The notes: generated from the sequence alone by a model not told the origin. A DNA stretch of 64,000 nucleotides from Scleromatobacter sp045810285 (GCA_045810285.1 JBJMWE010000281.1:12199-76198); one strand, 5' to 3'; shown: positions 8,661-20,253, counted from the first letter of the stretch. Program-made: numbers and translations.

Positions 8661-10256
8661 ATGAAGCGCCCAATCTTCTCCCTCCTGATCGGTCTCGTCC
8701 TCTCCGTCGCGTCCCAGGCCGTTCCCGCGGCACAGGCGGCATCGGCGGATGCTGCTCACAATCCTCTTGTCTGGGCCGACGTCCCGGACATCGCGATCAT
8801 CCGTGTGGGCAAGACCTACTACATGAGCAGCACGACGATGCACATGAGCCCGGGCCTCCCGATCATGAAGTCGACGGACCTGGTCAATTGGCGCATGGCC
8901 TCCTATGCCTATGAAACCCTCGCGGACAACGACGCCCTCCGGCTCGAGAACGGCAAGGATGCCTACGGCCTTGGCTCCTGGGCCAGCAGCCTGCGTTTCC
9001 ACGACGGGGTGTTCCATGCCTCGACTTTCTCGGCCAACACGGGACGCACGCACGTGTACACCACGCGCGATCCCGAGCACGGCCCGTGGAAGGAGAAGAG
9101 CTTCGAGCCCTCGCTGGGTGACCACAGCCTGTTCTTCGATGACGACGGCCGCGTCTACATGGTTTATGGGAGCGGTCGCATCTCCCTCGTCGAACTGCAG
9201 TCCGATCTCTCCGGCATCAAGCCCGGCGGCGTGAACAAGGTCCTCGTCGACAACGTCAACGCCGTCTTCGGCGGCGACCAGGGCGGACTCAAGGGCGAGG
9301 GCTCGCAGATCTTCAAGGTCGACGGCCGCTTTTACCTCTTCAACATCGCCTCGCCCGGGAGCCGCTGGGCGCGCACCGTCGTCGTCAGCCGCGCCGATGC
9401 CATCGACGGTCCCTACGAGAGTCGCATCGCGCTCGACGATCGCGGCATCGCCCAGGGTGGCCTCATCGACACCCCGGAAGGGAAATGGTATGCGTATCTT
9501 TTCAAGGACAACGGCGCCGTCGGTCGCATTCCCTACCTCGTGCCCGTGACCTGGAAGGACGGCTGGCCCGTGCTCGGCCTGGACGGCAAGGTACCCATGA
9601 CGCTCGACATCCCCGCCGGCGCACAGGGCCTGTCCGGCGTCTCCGGCATCGTCGCTTCCGACGAATTCGAACGCCTGCCCGGCGCCCCCGACCTGCCCCT
9701 CGCCTGGCAGTGGAACCACAACCCCGTGCCTGGCGACTGGTCGCTCACGAAGCGCCCGGGCTACCTGAGCCTCGTCACCAGCCGGGTCGTCCCCACCTTG
9801 CTCGAGGCCCCGAATACGCTCACCCAGCGCACGTTCGGCCCTGCGAGTTCCGCCACCACCCGCATCGATGTGAGCGGCATGAAAGACGGCGACTGGGCGG
9901 GACTGGCCGCCTTCCAGAGACGCTATGGTTTCGTTGGCGTGAAGATGAGCGGCGGAGCCCGATCGCTTGTCATGGTGAGCGCCGATTCCGACAAGCCAGA
10001 GGAGATCGCCTCCCTTCCCCTCTCCGGCAAGACCGTCCATCTGAAGGTCGAATGCGAATTCCAGCCGGCCCCCGAGGTCGCCCGCTTCTCCTACAGCCTC
10101 GACGGCAAGTCCTGGACTCCGATCGGCCGGCCCTCGCGCCTTTCCTACACGGTCCCGCACTTCATGGGCTACCGCTACGCCCTCTTCTTCTATTCGACCA
10201 AGACCGCCGGCGGCCGTGTGGACTTCGACTACTACCGGATCGGGCAAGGCAGGTAA
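8661..10256 (+). CDS. Secreted GH43 beta-xylosidase/arabinofuranosidase with C-terminal beta-sandwich
   Basis: A 531-residue exported enzyme. The signal peptide MKRPIFSLLIGLVLSVASQA is followed by a GH43 propeller. The catalytic residues are Asp43 in ADVPDIAIIRVGKTYYM, Asp154 in LGDHSLFFDDDG and Glu213 in KGEGSQIFK. From about residue 335 on (SDEFERLPGAPDLPLAWQWNH...) there is a C-terminal concanavalin-like sandwich of the type attached to GH43 xylosidases, ending RVDFDYYRIGQG. The arrangement matches beta-xylosidases acting on xylo-oligosaccharides, though some relatives are arabinofuranosidases. It starts 21 bp after the GH27 stop and is followed after 40 bp by the GH51 gene. Confidence 0.86.
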   Translation: MKRPIFSLLIGLVLSVASQAVPAAQAASADAAHNPLVWADVPDIAIIRVGKTYYMSSTTMHMSPGLPIMKSTDLVNWRMASYAYETLADNDALRLENGKDAYGLGSWASSLRFHDGVFHASTFSANTGRTHVYTTRDPEHGPWKEKSFEPSLGDHSLFFDDDGRVYMVYGSGRISLVELQSDLSGIKPGGVNKVLVDNVNAVFGGDQGGLKGEGSQIFKVDGRFYLFNIASPGSRWARTVVVSRADAIDGPYESRIALDDRGIAQGGLIDTPEGKWYAYLFKDNGAVGRIPYLVPVTWKDGWPVLGLDGKVPMTLDIPAGAQGLSGVSGIVASDEFERLPGAPDLPLAWQWNHNPVPGDWSLTKRPGYLSLVTSRVVPTLLEAPNTLTQRTFGPASSATTRIDVSGMKDGDWAGLAAFQRRYGFVGVKMSGGARSLVMVSADSDKPEEIASLPLSGKTVHLKVECEFQPAPEVARFSYSLDGKSWTPIGRPSRLSYTVPHFMGYRYALFFYSTKTAGGRVDFDYYRIGQGR

Positions 10257-10296
10257 AGACCGGCGCTGACACCGCCCGGCCTCCCTTTCGCCCCTC

Positions 10297-11853
<1,557 letters not shown>

Positions 11854-12057
11854 ATGCCTTCACGCCATGGCGATGCCTCGCTTTGCCGCAATGACGATGC
11901 CAAGGTGCATGAGTACCGGCCTCCCGGTGAACTCGAGCTTCCTGCGTTCGCGCGCCGTGACGGCCGGCATCGGCTGCATCGGCCAGTTGCAGCCGTCATT
12001 GGCGCAGCGACGCATGGCCGTTTCGTCGCCCCGCAACGTCCCGAATCGAGGTCTCCC

Positions 12058-13446
12058 ATGATCGCGCGCATGCTTTCGCTCCTGGCGCTTGTGCTGGCCT
12101 GCGTCTGGCCGCAGCCGAGCCGGGCCGAGAACCCCATCATCCAGACCAGCTTCACTGCCGATCCGGCACCACTGGTACACAAGGGGGTTGTCTACCTCTA
12201 TACCGGACAGGACGAGGACGACGCCCGCGAGTTCAAGATGCGCAACTGGCGGCTCTACACGTCGACTGACATGTCGAACTGGACCGACAAGGGGGTCGTG
12301 GCATCGCTGGCGACCTTTCCCTGGGCGCTGCAGGACAACGATGCCTGGGCTTCCCAGGTGGTCGAGCGCGATGGCAAGTTCTACCTTTACGCATCGGTGA
12401 GCGTGCAGGGCTGGCCCAAGAGCGTGATTGCCGTCGCCGTCGCCGACCGGCCCGAGGGGCCGTTCAAGGACGCCCTGGGCAAGCCGCTGATCGACAAGGC
12501 CATCGGCTACTTCGACCCCACGGTCTTCGTCGACGACGACGGGCAGGCTTACATGTACTGGGGCAACCCGAACCTGTACTACGTGAAGCTGAACCGGGAC
12601 ATGATCTCCTACAGCGGCGAGATCCAGCAGGCCGAGGGCAAGCCGCGCAACTACCAGGAAGGCCCCTGGTTCTACAAGCGCCAGGGCAAGTACTACATGG
12701 CCTACGCATCGGCCTGCTGCCCCGAAGGCATCGGCTACGCCATGAGCGACAAGCCGACCGGCCCGTGGGTCTACAAGGGCGACATCATGGACCACAACGC
12801 CAACTCGACCGGCAACCACCCGGGCATCGTCGACTACATGGGGGCGTCCTATCTGTTCGGGTTCAACTACCGGCTGAACTTTGCCGACACGCCCATCCAT
12901 CGCGAGCGCCGCTCCGTCACGGTGACCCGGTTCGACTACAACGCGGACGGCAGCATCAACATGCTCCCGTGGTGGGACAACGTCGGCGTCCCTCCGCTCA
13001 AACCCTTGTCTCCGTACGAGCGGGTGGAGGCCGAGACCATGGCCTGGACGTCCCGCCTGAAGCGGGATCGTGATCGCCAGTTCGACTGGGCGCCAGGCAT
13101 CAAGACCGCGCGCGATGACAAGGTCGGGGTGTACGTCACGCACATCACCGATCTCGACTACATCAAGGTCAACGGCGTCGACTTTGGCAGCAAGGGCGCG
13201 GCCCGCTTCGTGGCCAGCCTGGCCAGCGAGACGGATGGCGGCAAGATCGAATTGCGGCTCGACAGCGTCGATGGACCGCATCTGGGCACCCTCACGGTGG
13301 CCCGAACCGGCCGCCCGGATCAGTGGCAGCAGCAAAGCGCGCCGGTCTCGGGCGCCACGGGCGTACACGACCTCTACCTCATCTTCAGGGGCCGTGGCGA
13401 GCCGACGATCTTTGAGTTCGATCACTGGCGCTTCGAGCGCAAGTGA
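12058..13446 (+). CDS. Secreted GH43 arabinofuranosidase/xylosidase with CBM6-like tail
   Basis: A 462-residue enzyme. The signal peptide MIARMLSLLALVLACVWPQ is followed by SFTADPAPLVHKGVVYLYTG (Asp35), YFDPTVFVDDDGQAYMYWGN (Asp153) and YQEGPWFYK (Glu201), the GH43 triad. From about residue 325 (YERVEAETMAW...) a C-terminal carbohydrate-binding module of CBM6 type is seen, ending TIFEFDHWRF. It is a paralogue of the GH43 at 5672, sharing TADPAP, DPTVFVDDDG, EGPW and the RRSV.....YDADG/NADG segment. The frame remains open upstream to 11854, but the ATG at 12058 alone gives a signal peptide. The roughly 200 bp between the GH51 stop and this start hold no other recognisable gene. Confidence 0.87.
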   Translation: MIARMLSLLALVLACVWPQPSRAENPIIQTSFTADPAPLVHKGVVYLYTGQDEDDAREFKMRNWRLYTSTDMSNWTDKGVVASLATFPWALQDNDAWASQVVERDGKFYLYASVSVQGWPKSVIAVAVADRPEGPFKDALGKPLIDKAIGYFDPTVFVDDDGQAYMYWGNPNLYYVKLNRDMISYSGEIQQAEGKPRNYQEGPWFYKRQGKYYMAYASACCPEGIGYAMSDKPTGPWVYKGDIMDHNANSTGNHPGIVDYMGASYLFGFNYRLNFADTPIHRERRSVTVTRFDYNADGSINMLPWWDNVGVPPLKPLSPYERVEAETMAWTSRLKRDRDRQFDWAPGIKTARDDKVGVYVTHITDLDYIKVNGVDFGSKGAARFVASLASETDGGKIELRLDSVDGPHLGTLTVARTGRPDQWQQQSAPVSGATGVHDLYLIFRGRGEPTIFEFDHWRFERK

Positions 13447-13545
13447 AGCCCGCGACCCTCCACGCCCGCGGGCGCCCTGCGCCGCGGACCGGGCGCCGAG
13501 ATGCAGGCCCGCATACGTCCGCAGACAGCAACCATGAGTGATTTC

Positions 13546-14619
13546 ATGCCCAACTACAAATCTTCCCTCTGCAGGTTCAGTGCCCTCTGGCTGGCGTCGT
13601 GCCTGGCATTGAGCACGCTCGCCCACGCGACGGAACCCGCGGCTCGCGCAAAGCCTTTCGAATGGAAATCCAGCGAGCCCCTGATCCGGCCTCCGGTCGA
13701 TGCCCCGCAGATCCACGGCGTCAAGGACCCCAGCATCGTCTACCACGACAACCGATACCACGTCTTCATGACCACGGCGGCGGCGACCGGCTGGGGTATC
13801 GCCTATACGAGCTTCGCGAACTGGGACGAAGCGCCGAATGCGCCCCTGTTCATGCTCGACCAGTCCCCCATCGGGCCGGGTTACCGCGCCGCGCCGCAGG
13901 TCTTCTATTTCGCGCCGCAAAAGCTCTGGTACCTGATCTACCAGGGCGGCGACCCGTTGTATTCCACGACCAGGAACCTGGCCGACCCCCGGTCATGGAC
14001 GCCGCCGCAGCCCTTCTACCCGACCATCCCGGAGAGCGTCAAGGACGCCAAGGGCAACGCGTCCTGGCTGGATTTCTGGAACATCTGCGACGACAAGAAG
14101 TGCCATCTGTTCTTCACCAACGACAACGGCAGCTTTTTCCGTGGTGAAACGTCGATCGAGAATTTCCCTCATGGCTTCTCCGAGCCTGTCGTCGTCATGA
14201 ACGACAAGCGCGAGGACATGTTCGAGGCGAGCAACACCTACAAGATCACCGGCACCAACCAGTTCTTGACGTTGATCGAGGCGATGGGGCCCGACGGCAG
14301 GTATTTCCGGGCCTGGACAGCCGACCGCCTGGACGGCAAGTGGCAACCCATTCCCGGCGCCAGGATGAACATGTTCGCTGGCCCGGAAAACGTCAAGTTC
14401 AACGGCAGGACCTGGTCCGAAGGCGTGTCCCATGGCGAGATGATCCGCGACGGCTTCGACCAGACGCTGAGCATCGACCCCTGCCAGCCGCTGAAATTCC
14501 TGTACCAGGGCGCCGCTTTGGAAAAGAACAAGAAGTACGACTACATTGAAGTGCCCTATCGGCTGGGCTTGATCACCGCCACGGGCCCCAACGCCATCAG
14601 CGCGTTGTGCAGGAAATGA
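13546..14619 (+). CDS. Secreted GH62 alpha-L-arabinofuranosidase
   Basis: A 357-residue inverting arabinofuranosidase, by family acting on singly substituted xylose in arabinoxylan and sometimes on arabinan. The signal peptide MPNYKSSLCRFSALWLASC is followed by the GH62 opening FEWKSSEPLIRPP. Likely catalytic residues are Asp61 in HGVKDPSIVYH (base), Asp176 in SWLDFWNICDD and Glu227 in DMFEASNTYKI (acid). Alternative in-frame starts at 13501 and 13534 exist. It is the last gene of the glycosidase array and the only GH62. Together with GH51 and the GH43 enzymes it gives the cell several routes to free L-arabinose. Confidence 0.88.
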   Translation: MPNYKSSLCRFSALWLASCLALSTLAHATEPAARAKPFEWKSSEPLIRPPVDAPQIHGVKDPSIVYHDNRYHVFMTTAAATGWGIAYTSFANWDEAPNAPLFMLDQSPIGPGYRAAPQVFYFAPQKLWYLIYQGGDPLYSTTRNLADPRSWTPPQPFYPTIPESVKDAKGNASWLDFWNICDDKKCHLFFTNDNGSFFRGETSIENFPHGFSEPVVVMNDKREDMFEASNTYKITGTNQFLTLIEAMGPDGRYFRAWTADRLDGKWQPIPGARMNMFAGPENVKFNGRTWSEGVSHGEMIRDGFDQTLSIDPCQPLKFLYQGAALEKNKKYDYIEVPYRLGLITATGPNAISALCRK

Positions 14620-14760
14620 ATCCCCGCGCCCCGTTCCCGCATGACGCATGTCCCTGGCGCTGCGCGAACGGGTGCTGATGTCATGGGCCACCCACCGCTT
14701 GCTCTAGCTCCGACTCGTTTCAGCGCGTCTCGCCTGCGCGCGAACTTCCCGGACAGCACA

Positions 14761-15897
14761 CTAGCCGCGCAGCATTCGGAACCCGAACACCTCGCGCGGC
14801 GTCGGCAGCACGGTGCGCACCAGGTCGTGCGCCGCAGGCATGCCGCCGTCGCTATCGGTGAAGAGCGCGATCGCGTCGCCGGTGTCCGGCGCGGCCATGA
14901 CGAAGGAACGGAAGCCGGGGTTGCTGCCCCAGTGCCAGAGCAGCGGCTGCGGGCCGGCGTTCGCCATGCCCCAGCCCAGGCCCCAGGCGAGGCCCGGCGC
15001 ATCCGGGACAGGCACGGGCGCGGACCGGATGCTGCGCAATGTGTGCTCGTCGTTCAACAGCGCAGCGAGGAAGCGTCCATAGTCGCCGGCAGTCGTCAGC
15101 AGCGTCGTCCCGGCCACCGGCGCGTCGAAGCGCGGCGGCGGCAGCGGGCGGCCGTCCTGGTGGTGGCCGGCCACGGGATGGAGATCGGGCGGATAGCCGC
15201 TGCTGGCCATGCCCAGCGGGCCGAACACGTCTCCGGCCATGACGCGGTCCAGCGGCGCACCGGCCAGGGCCTCGACCGCCCGCTGCAGCAAGGTGTAGCC
15301 CTCGCCCGAGTAGCGCCACGCCACTCCAGGCTCCGCCTCGAAGACGAGCGGCGCGCGCGGCAGGTTCGGCAGGCCGGACGTGTGCTGCAGCAGCATGCGC
15401 GCGGTGACGCGGGCCAGGCGCGCATCGTCGACGCGGTCGAGATGCCCGGCACGGCGCACGAACGGGTTCGACGAGTGCTCGTAGCCGCCCGGCAGGTACC
15501 GCAGCACCGGGGCGTCGAGGTCGAGGGCGCCCTGCGCGGCCAGTTGCAGCACGGCCCACGCGAACACCGGCTTGCCGAGCGACGCGGCCTGGAACACGTC
15601 GCCCGGCATGGCCGCTTCGCCGCAGCCGGACACCGCCTCGATGCGCTGGACTTGTCGCCCGCGCACGACGACGAACGCGAGCCGGCAAAGGTGCAGTCGC
15701 GTCGCGAGCACCTGTGCGCTTGCACGCGGATCGTCGGCCACGGGTTCCTCGAATCCACGCGCCGCGCAACCGCCCAGCAACGCGAGGCCGGTGGCGGCCA
15801 GCGCACCGAGCGTGCGCCGGCGTGCGGGCGAGGCGCAGGACGCCCAATCGCCCGCGAAGGTTGCGGCGCCGCGGCGGCGCGCCTGGAAGTCCTGCAA
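14761..15897 (-). CDS. Lipoprotein serine hydrolase of the beta-lactamase/class C family
   Basis: A 378-residue protein of the beta-lactamase-like serine hydrolase family (PBP4*/EstB type). A TTG start is chosen: it stands about 6 bp after a GGGGAGA ribosome-binding site and is followed by a lipoprotein signal with lipobox LLGGC (Cys44). No ATG in the right place exists. The catalytic SxxK motif is SLGK (Ser106-Lys109), the Tyr motif is RYSGEGY (Tyr196), and HWGSNPGF is a third conserved element. Probably an envelope-anchored esterase or peptidase; true beta-lactam hydrolysis is not implied. It lies 74 bp downstream of the RND pump gene on the same strand. Confidence 0.78.
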   Translation of the reverse strand: MQDFQARRRGAATFAGDWASCASPARRRTLGALAATGLALLGGCAARGFEEPVADDPRASAQVLATRLHLCRLAFVVVRGRQVQRIEAVSGCGEAAMPGDVFQAASLGKPVFAWAVLQLAAQGALDLDAPVLRYLPGGYEHSSNPFVRRAGHLDRVDDARLARVTARMLLQHTSGLPNLPRAPLVFEAEPGVAWRYSGEGYTLLQRAVEALAGAPLDRVMAGDVFGPLGMASSGYPPDLHPVAGHHQDGRPLPPPRFDAPVAGTTLLTTAGDYGRFLAALLNDEHTLRSIRSAPVPVPDAPGLAWGLGWGMANAGPQPLLWHWGSNPGFRSFVMAAPDTGDAIALFTDSDGGMPAAHDLVRTVLPTPREVFGFRMLRG

Positions 15898-15971
15898 GGT
15901 CGTTCTCCCCTGAGCTTCGGCAGCAGTGTATTGCGGCCCCGCCCTTGCGCGCACGACGATTCGACGCGCCG

Positions 15972-18900
15972 TCACGCGGGCGCCGTGGCCGCGCCTTGAT
16001 CCGGCATCGACCGGTGGTCCGTGCGGAGCCGGATCCGGAACCAGATCGAGTACATGGCGGGCAGGAACACCAGGGTGAGGATCGTTCCGGCGAACGTGCC
16101 GCCGATCAGCGTGTACGCAAGCGTTCCCCAGAAGACCGAATGGGTCAGCGGGATGAAGGCCAGGATCGCGGCCAACGCCGTCAGGATCACGGGTCGTGCA
16201 CGCTGTACGGTGGCCTCGACGACCGCGCTGAAGGGATCCAGTCCCGCCTCTTCGTTGTGGCGGATCTGGCCGATCAATATCAGCGTGTTGCGCATCACGA
16301 TGCCCGACAACGCGATCAAGCCCACGAGCGCGTTGATGCCGAAAGGCTTCTGGAACAGCAGCAAGGTCGGCACCACGCCGATCAGGCCGAGCGGGCTGGT
16401 CAGGAAGACCATCACCATCGCAGAGATGGAACGCACCTGCAGGATGATGATCAGCAGCGTGGCGGCCAGCATGATCGGGAAGATCGGCAGCATGGCGACC
16501 GTCGCCTTGCCGGACTCCTCGATGGAGCCCGCCTGGTCGATGCGGTAGCCGGCGGGCAGCTTGTCCATGATGGGCTGGAGCTGGCGGGTGATGGCGACCG
16601 ACACGTCCGGCGGCTGCAAGCCATCGGCGATGTCGCCTCGCACCGTGATCGTCGGCACCCTGTCGCGCCGGTGGATGACCGGATCCTCCATGCGCACGTC
16701 GACCTGGCCCACCTGCGCGAGCGGGATGCGTTGCCCGTTGGCGCCGGCGAGCGTGAAGTCGGTGATCCTGGCCGGGTCGAGCCGCACATTGCCGGCCGAG
16801 CGCGCCACCACCTGCACGGTGCGGATGTCCTCGCGCACGGTGGTGACCGGCACCCCGCTGAGCAGGAATTGCAGTTGCTGCGCCACCGCGCTGGAGCTCA
16901 GGCCGACGGCCTGAAGGCGGTCTTGCTGCAAGGTGAAATGCAGCGTCGGCGTGCGCGTGCCCCAGTCGGAGTTGACCGTGCGCATCATCGGGCTGGCGTC
17001 CATCACCTTCTGCACCTCGGCCGCGATGTCGCGCAGCTTGTCCGGGTCGGGGCCGGCCACCCGGTAGGCCACCGGGAACGGCGAGTAAGGGCCGAACACG
17101 AGTTGGGTGACGCGCAGGCGAGCCTCCGGCGCCAGGCCGTCGGCAATGGCCTGGCGCAGCCTGCCCTTCAGCGCCTCGCGCTCTTCCTGGTCGTCCGTGC
17201 GCACCACGATCTTGGCGAATGACGGATCGGGAAGCTCCGGTCCCATCGAGAAATAGAAGCGCGGCGCGCCCTGGCCGATGTAGGCCGTGACGATCCTGGC
17301 TTCCTTCTGCCTGGCCAGCCAGGCCTCCACCTTCGCGGCGGCAGCGCTCGTCTGGTTGATCGAGGTGCCATGGGGCATCTGGACCTCGACCAGCACTTCG
17401 GGTCGGTCGGAGATCGGGAAGAACTGCTTCTTGACCACGCCCATGCCGACGATCGCGGCGACGAAGAGGCCGACGACGGCACCGGCCACCAGCCACTTGC
17501 GCGCGATGACGCGCCTGAGCAGGCCGCGAAACCGGTTGTAGCGCGGCGTGTCGTAGATCGCATCGTGACCGCCTTCGACCTTCTTGAAGTCGGGCAGCAG
17601 CTTGACGCCCAGGTAAGGCGTGAAGAAGACCGCGACCACCCACGACGCGACCAGCGCGATGCCCACGATCCAGAACATGTTGCTGGTGTACTCGCCTGCA
17701 GTGGATCGAGCAAAGCCGTTGGGCATGAAGCCGACGGCAGTGACGAGCGTGCCCGAGAGCATGGGGGCCGCGGTATGGGTCCAGGCGTACGCGGAGGCGG
17801 CGATGCGGCTGTAGCCCTCCTCCATCTTCACCACCATCATCTCGATGGCGATGATGGCGTCGTCCACCAGCAGGCCCAGCGCGAGGATCAGCGAGCCCAG
17901 CGTGATGCGGTCGAAGTTCTTGCCCGTCGCGAGCATCACGACGAAGACGACCGCGAGCGTCAATGGCACGGCCGCCGCCACCACCATGCCGACCCGCCAG
18001 CCCATGCTCAGGAAACTCACCAGCATGACGACGAGCAGCGCGACGAAGAACTTGACCATGAACTCGTCGACCGCCGACCCGATGTTGACGGCCTGGTCGG
18101 TCACCTTGGCGAGGCTCATGCCCAAGGGCTGTCCGGCGTTGATCGCGCCGACTTCGCGGTCGAGCGCCTTGCCCAGATCGAGCCCGTTCCAGCCATCGCG
18201 CATCACGACGCCCAGCAGCAGGGCCGGCTCGCCCCCGTTGCGGATCATGAAGGTCGACGGCTCCTCGTAGCCGCGCCTGACGGTGGCGACATCCGAGAGC
18301 TTCAACGTGCGACCCTGCGCCTGCACCGGGGTGTCGCGGATCTTCTGCAGTTCGTCGAACGCGCCATCCAGGCGGATGAACACGTCCGGGCCCTTGGTTT
18401 CGATGGATCCGGCCGGCGTCAGCGCGTTCTGGCCATGGAGCGCGGCGAAGACGTCCTGCGGGCTGATGCCCAGCGTCGCCAGGCGGTCATGCGAGAACTC
18501 GACGTAGAGGCGCTCGGGCTGCTCGCCGATGATGTTGACCTTCTTGACGCCGGCCACGTGCAGCAGCCGCTGGCGCAGCGCCTCGGCGTCGCGCACCAGC
18601 ACGCGCTGCGGCTCCCCCCGGGCCTTGAGCGCGAACAGCGCGAAGGTGACGTCCGCGTACTCGTCGTTGATCATCGGCCCGATCACGCCCTGCGGAAGGT
18701 TGCCCGCTTCGTCGCCGACCTTCTTGCGCGCCTGGTAGAACTCCTCCTGCACCTGCGACGGCGGCGTGCTGTCGAGCAGCGTCAGGGTGGTGAACGCCAG
18801 GCCGGGCCGGGTGTAGGTCTCGGTGCGGTCGTACCAGCGCAGTTCCTGCAGGCGCTTCTCGAGCTTCTCGGCGACCTGGTCCTGCATCTGCTGCGCCGTG

Positions 18901-19076
18901 GCACCGGGCCAGACGGTGACGACGTTCATCACCTTGACCGTGAAGGCCGGATCCTCGGCGCGGCCCAGCTTGAGGAACGCGACCAGGCCGGCCGCCGAGA
19001 TGAGGCAGATCAGGAAGAGCGTGATCGCGCGCTCGCGCACGGCGAGCGCCGACAGGTTGAAGCGGCCCTCGCTCAC
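15972..19076 (-). CDS. RND-family efflux pump inner-membrane transporter
   Basis: A 1034-residue RND transporter, usual length for the AcrB/HAE family, with the two-fold layout of membrane spans and large periplasmic loops. GLLVDDAIIAIEMM in TM4 contains the paired aspartates of the proton relay. The N-terminus is cytoplasmic (LSALAVRERAITLFLICLIS) and the second half repeats the hydrophobic pattern from about residue 860. The ERAITLFL opening and GGTFAGTILTLVFLPAMY end fit the sub-family often paired with TetR regulators. The start ATG overlaps the stop of the adaptor gene (ATGA at 19073-19076). Substrates unknown; organic solvents or antibiotics are usual for the class. Confidence 0.9.
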   Translation of the reverse strand: MSEGRFNLSALAVRERAITLFLICLISAAGLVAFLKLGRAEDPAFTVKVMNVVTVWPGATAQQMQDQVAEKLEKRLQELRWYDRTETYTRPGLAFTTLTLLDSTPPSQVQEEFYQARKKVGDEAGNLPQGVIGPMINDEYADVTFALFALKARGEPQRVLVRDAEALRQRLLHVAGVKKVNIIGEQPERLYVEFSHDRLATLGISPQDVFAALHGQNALTPAGSIETKGPDVFIRLDGAFDELQKIRDTPVQAQGRTLKLSDVATVRRGYEEPSTFMIRNGGEPALLLGVVMRDGWNGLDLGKALDREVGAINAGQPLGMSLAKVTDQAVNIGSAVDEFMVKFFVALLVVMLVSFLSMGWRVGMVVAAAVPLTLAVVFVVMLATGKNFDRITLGSLILALGLLVDDAIIAIEMMVVKMEEGYSRIAASAYAWTHTAAPMLSGTLVTAVGFMPNGFARSTAGEYTSNMFWIVGIALVASWVVAVFFTPYLGVKLLPDFKKVEGGHDAIYDTPRYNRFRGLLRRVIARKWLVAGAVVGLFVAAIVGMGVVKKQFFPISDRPEVLVEVQMPHGTSINQTSAAAAKVEAWLARQKEARIVTAYIGQGAPRFYFSMGPELPDPSFAKIVVRTDDQEEREALKGRLRQAIADGLAPEARLRVTQLVFGPYSPFPVAYRVAGPDPDKLRDIAAEVQKVMDASPMMRTVNSDWGTRTPTLHFTLQQDRLQAVGLSSSAVAQQLQFLLSGVPVTTVREDIRTVQVVARSAGNVRLDPARITDFTLAGANGQRIPLAQVGQVDVRMEDPVIHRRDRVPTITVRGDIADGLQPPDVSVAITRQLQPIMDKLPAGYRIDQAGSIEESGKATVAMLPIFPIMLAATLLIIILQVRSISAMVMVFLTSPLGLIGVVPTLLLFQKPFGINALVGLIALSGIVMRNTLILIGQIRHNEEAGLDPFSAVVEATVQRARPVILTALAAILAFIPLTHSVFWGTLAYTLIGGTFAGTILTLVFLPAMYSIWFRIRLRTDHRSMPDQGAATAPA

Positions 19077-20185
19077 GGGCGTGCTCCCGCATTCGCGGCG
19101 GCGACGGCCTGGCCGGCGGTCCGGACCGACGCGCCTTCGCGCAGCAGGTGCGCGCCGAGCGCGACGATCCGATCGCCCTGCTGGAGCGCGCCGGTCACGC
19201 GCGCGCCGTCGTCATCCAGTTGCTGGACCGCGACCGGCCGCCACGACACCTTGGCCGGTTCGCCGCTGACGACCCAGACGCCGGGCCCCTTGCCGGCGTC
19301 GAACAGCGCGCCGACGGGCACTCGCAGGCCAGCTCGGGAAGCGCTCGGCGCGTCGGGGATGCGGACGGTGACCGTGCTGCCCAGCGGCGCATCGGCCAGC
19401 TCGCCGTCCAGGACGTAGCGCGCCTCGAACGTGCGGGTGAGCCGATCGGCGACGTCCGAGAGCAGTCGAAGCCGGGCCGCGACACCCACGCCATCGCCGC
19501 CGAACAGCGTCGCCTGGGCGCGCGAGCCGACCGCCGGACGCAGCGTCTCGGGCAACTGGACGACCGCCTCGCGGCGGCCGGCATGCGCCAGGCGCACCAC
19601 GGCCTGCCCCGCAGTGACGACCTGCCCCGGTTCGGCCAGCGTTTCCATGACCACGCCGTCGTCGTCCGCCAGCAGTTCGGCGTAGCGGCTCGCGTTGCGG
19701 GCCACGTCGGCTTGCGCCTCGGCCGCGCTCAATTGCGCCTTGGCCGCCTCTGCCGCGGCCTTGACCTGGTCATAGGCGGACGCCGAGATGGCGCCGGTGC
19801 CCTGCAGGTCGCGGTAGCGCGCTTCGTCCTGCGTGGCCTGCTGTGCGCGCGCACGGGCGGCGGCCACGGCCTGCAGCTGCGCGCTGGCGGCCAGCTTCAG
19901 GTCGGTGGGATCGATGCGCATGAGCGCCTGGCCACGCCTGACGGCCTGCCCCGCGTCCACCCGCCGCTCCAGCACCTTGCCCGGCACGCGGAAGCCCAGG
20001 TCGCTCTGCACGCGCGCCGCGATGACGCCGCTGAACGACCTCGTCGAGGACGTCGCGGCCTGCACGAGCGCTGTCCGCACCAGCGGTGCCTCGGTGCGGG
20101 GATCGGCATGGCGACCGTCGCCGCAGGCGGCCAGGGCGAGCAATCCGCAGGCGATGACGGAAGAAGCGAGATGGCGCCGGAGCAT
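19073..20185 (-). CDS. RND efflux periplasmic adaptor (membrane fusion protein), lipoprotein
   Basis: A 370-residue adaptor linking the inner-membrane pump to the outer-membrane channel. A lipoprotein signal with lipobox LAAC is seen at residues 18-21. It is followed by the biotinyl-lipoyl-like half motif GFRVPGKVLERRVDAGQAVRRG, an alpha-hairpin (about residues 95-165, QLQAVAAARARAQQATQDEA...) and the second lipoyl half EPGQVVTAGQAVVRL. This is the MexA/AcrA order. It is transcribed with the pump and downstream of the TetR gene. A 24-bp inverted repeat sits 45-68 bp before its start, suggesting its own TetR-controlled promoter. Confidence 0.9.
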   Translation of the reverse strand: MLRRHLASSVIACGLLALAACGDGRHADPRTEAPLVRTALVQAATSSTRSFSGVIAARVQSDLGFRVPGKVLERRVDAGQAVRRGQALMRIDPTDLKLAASAQLQAVAAARARAQQATQDEARYRDLQGTGAISASAYDQVKAAAEAAKAQLSAAEAQADVARNASRYAELLADDDGVVMETLAEPGQVVTAGQAVVRLAHAGRREAVVQLPETLRPAVGSRAQATLFGGDGVGVAARLRLLSDVADRLTRTFEARYVLDGELADAPLGSTVTVRIPDAPSASRAGLRVPVGALFDAGKGPGVWVVSGEPAKVSWRPVAVQQLDDDGARVTGALQQGDRIVALGAHLLREGASVRTAGQAVAAANAGARP

Positions 20186-20229
20186 GGAAGTCCCATCGAC
20201 GAAGTGAACAGGACTTCATTTTGAGACTA

Positions 20230-20253
20230 GTGACTATTTTAGTCAATAGTCAC
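20230..20253. promoter_or_regulatory. Probable TetR operator upstream of the adaptor-pump genes
   Basis: Perfect inverted repeat: GTGACTATT (20230-20238), 6-bp centre, AATAGTCAC (20245-20253). It lies between the tetR stop and the adaptor start. A variant with 7 of 9 symmetric arm positions occurs in the tetR/outer-membrane-gene intergenic region. Confidence 0.75.

Noticed and set aside
11854..12057. Upstream extension of the third GH43 gene
   Set aside because: Would add 68 residues before a proper signal peptide; the ATG at 12058 explains export much better.
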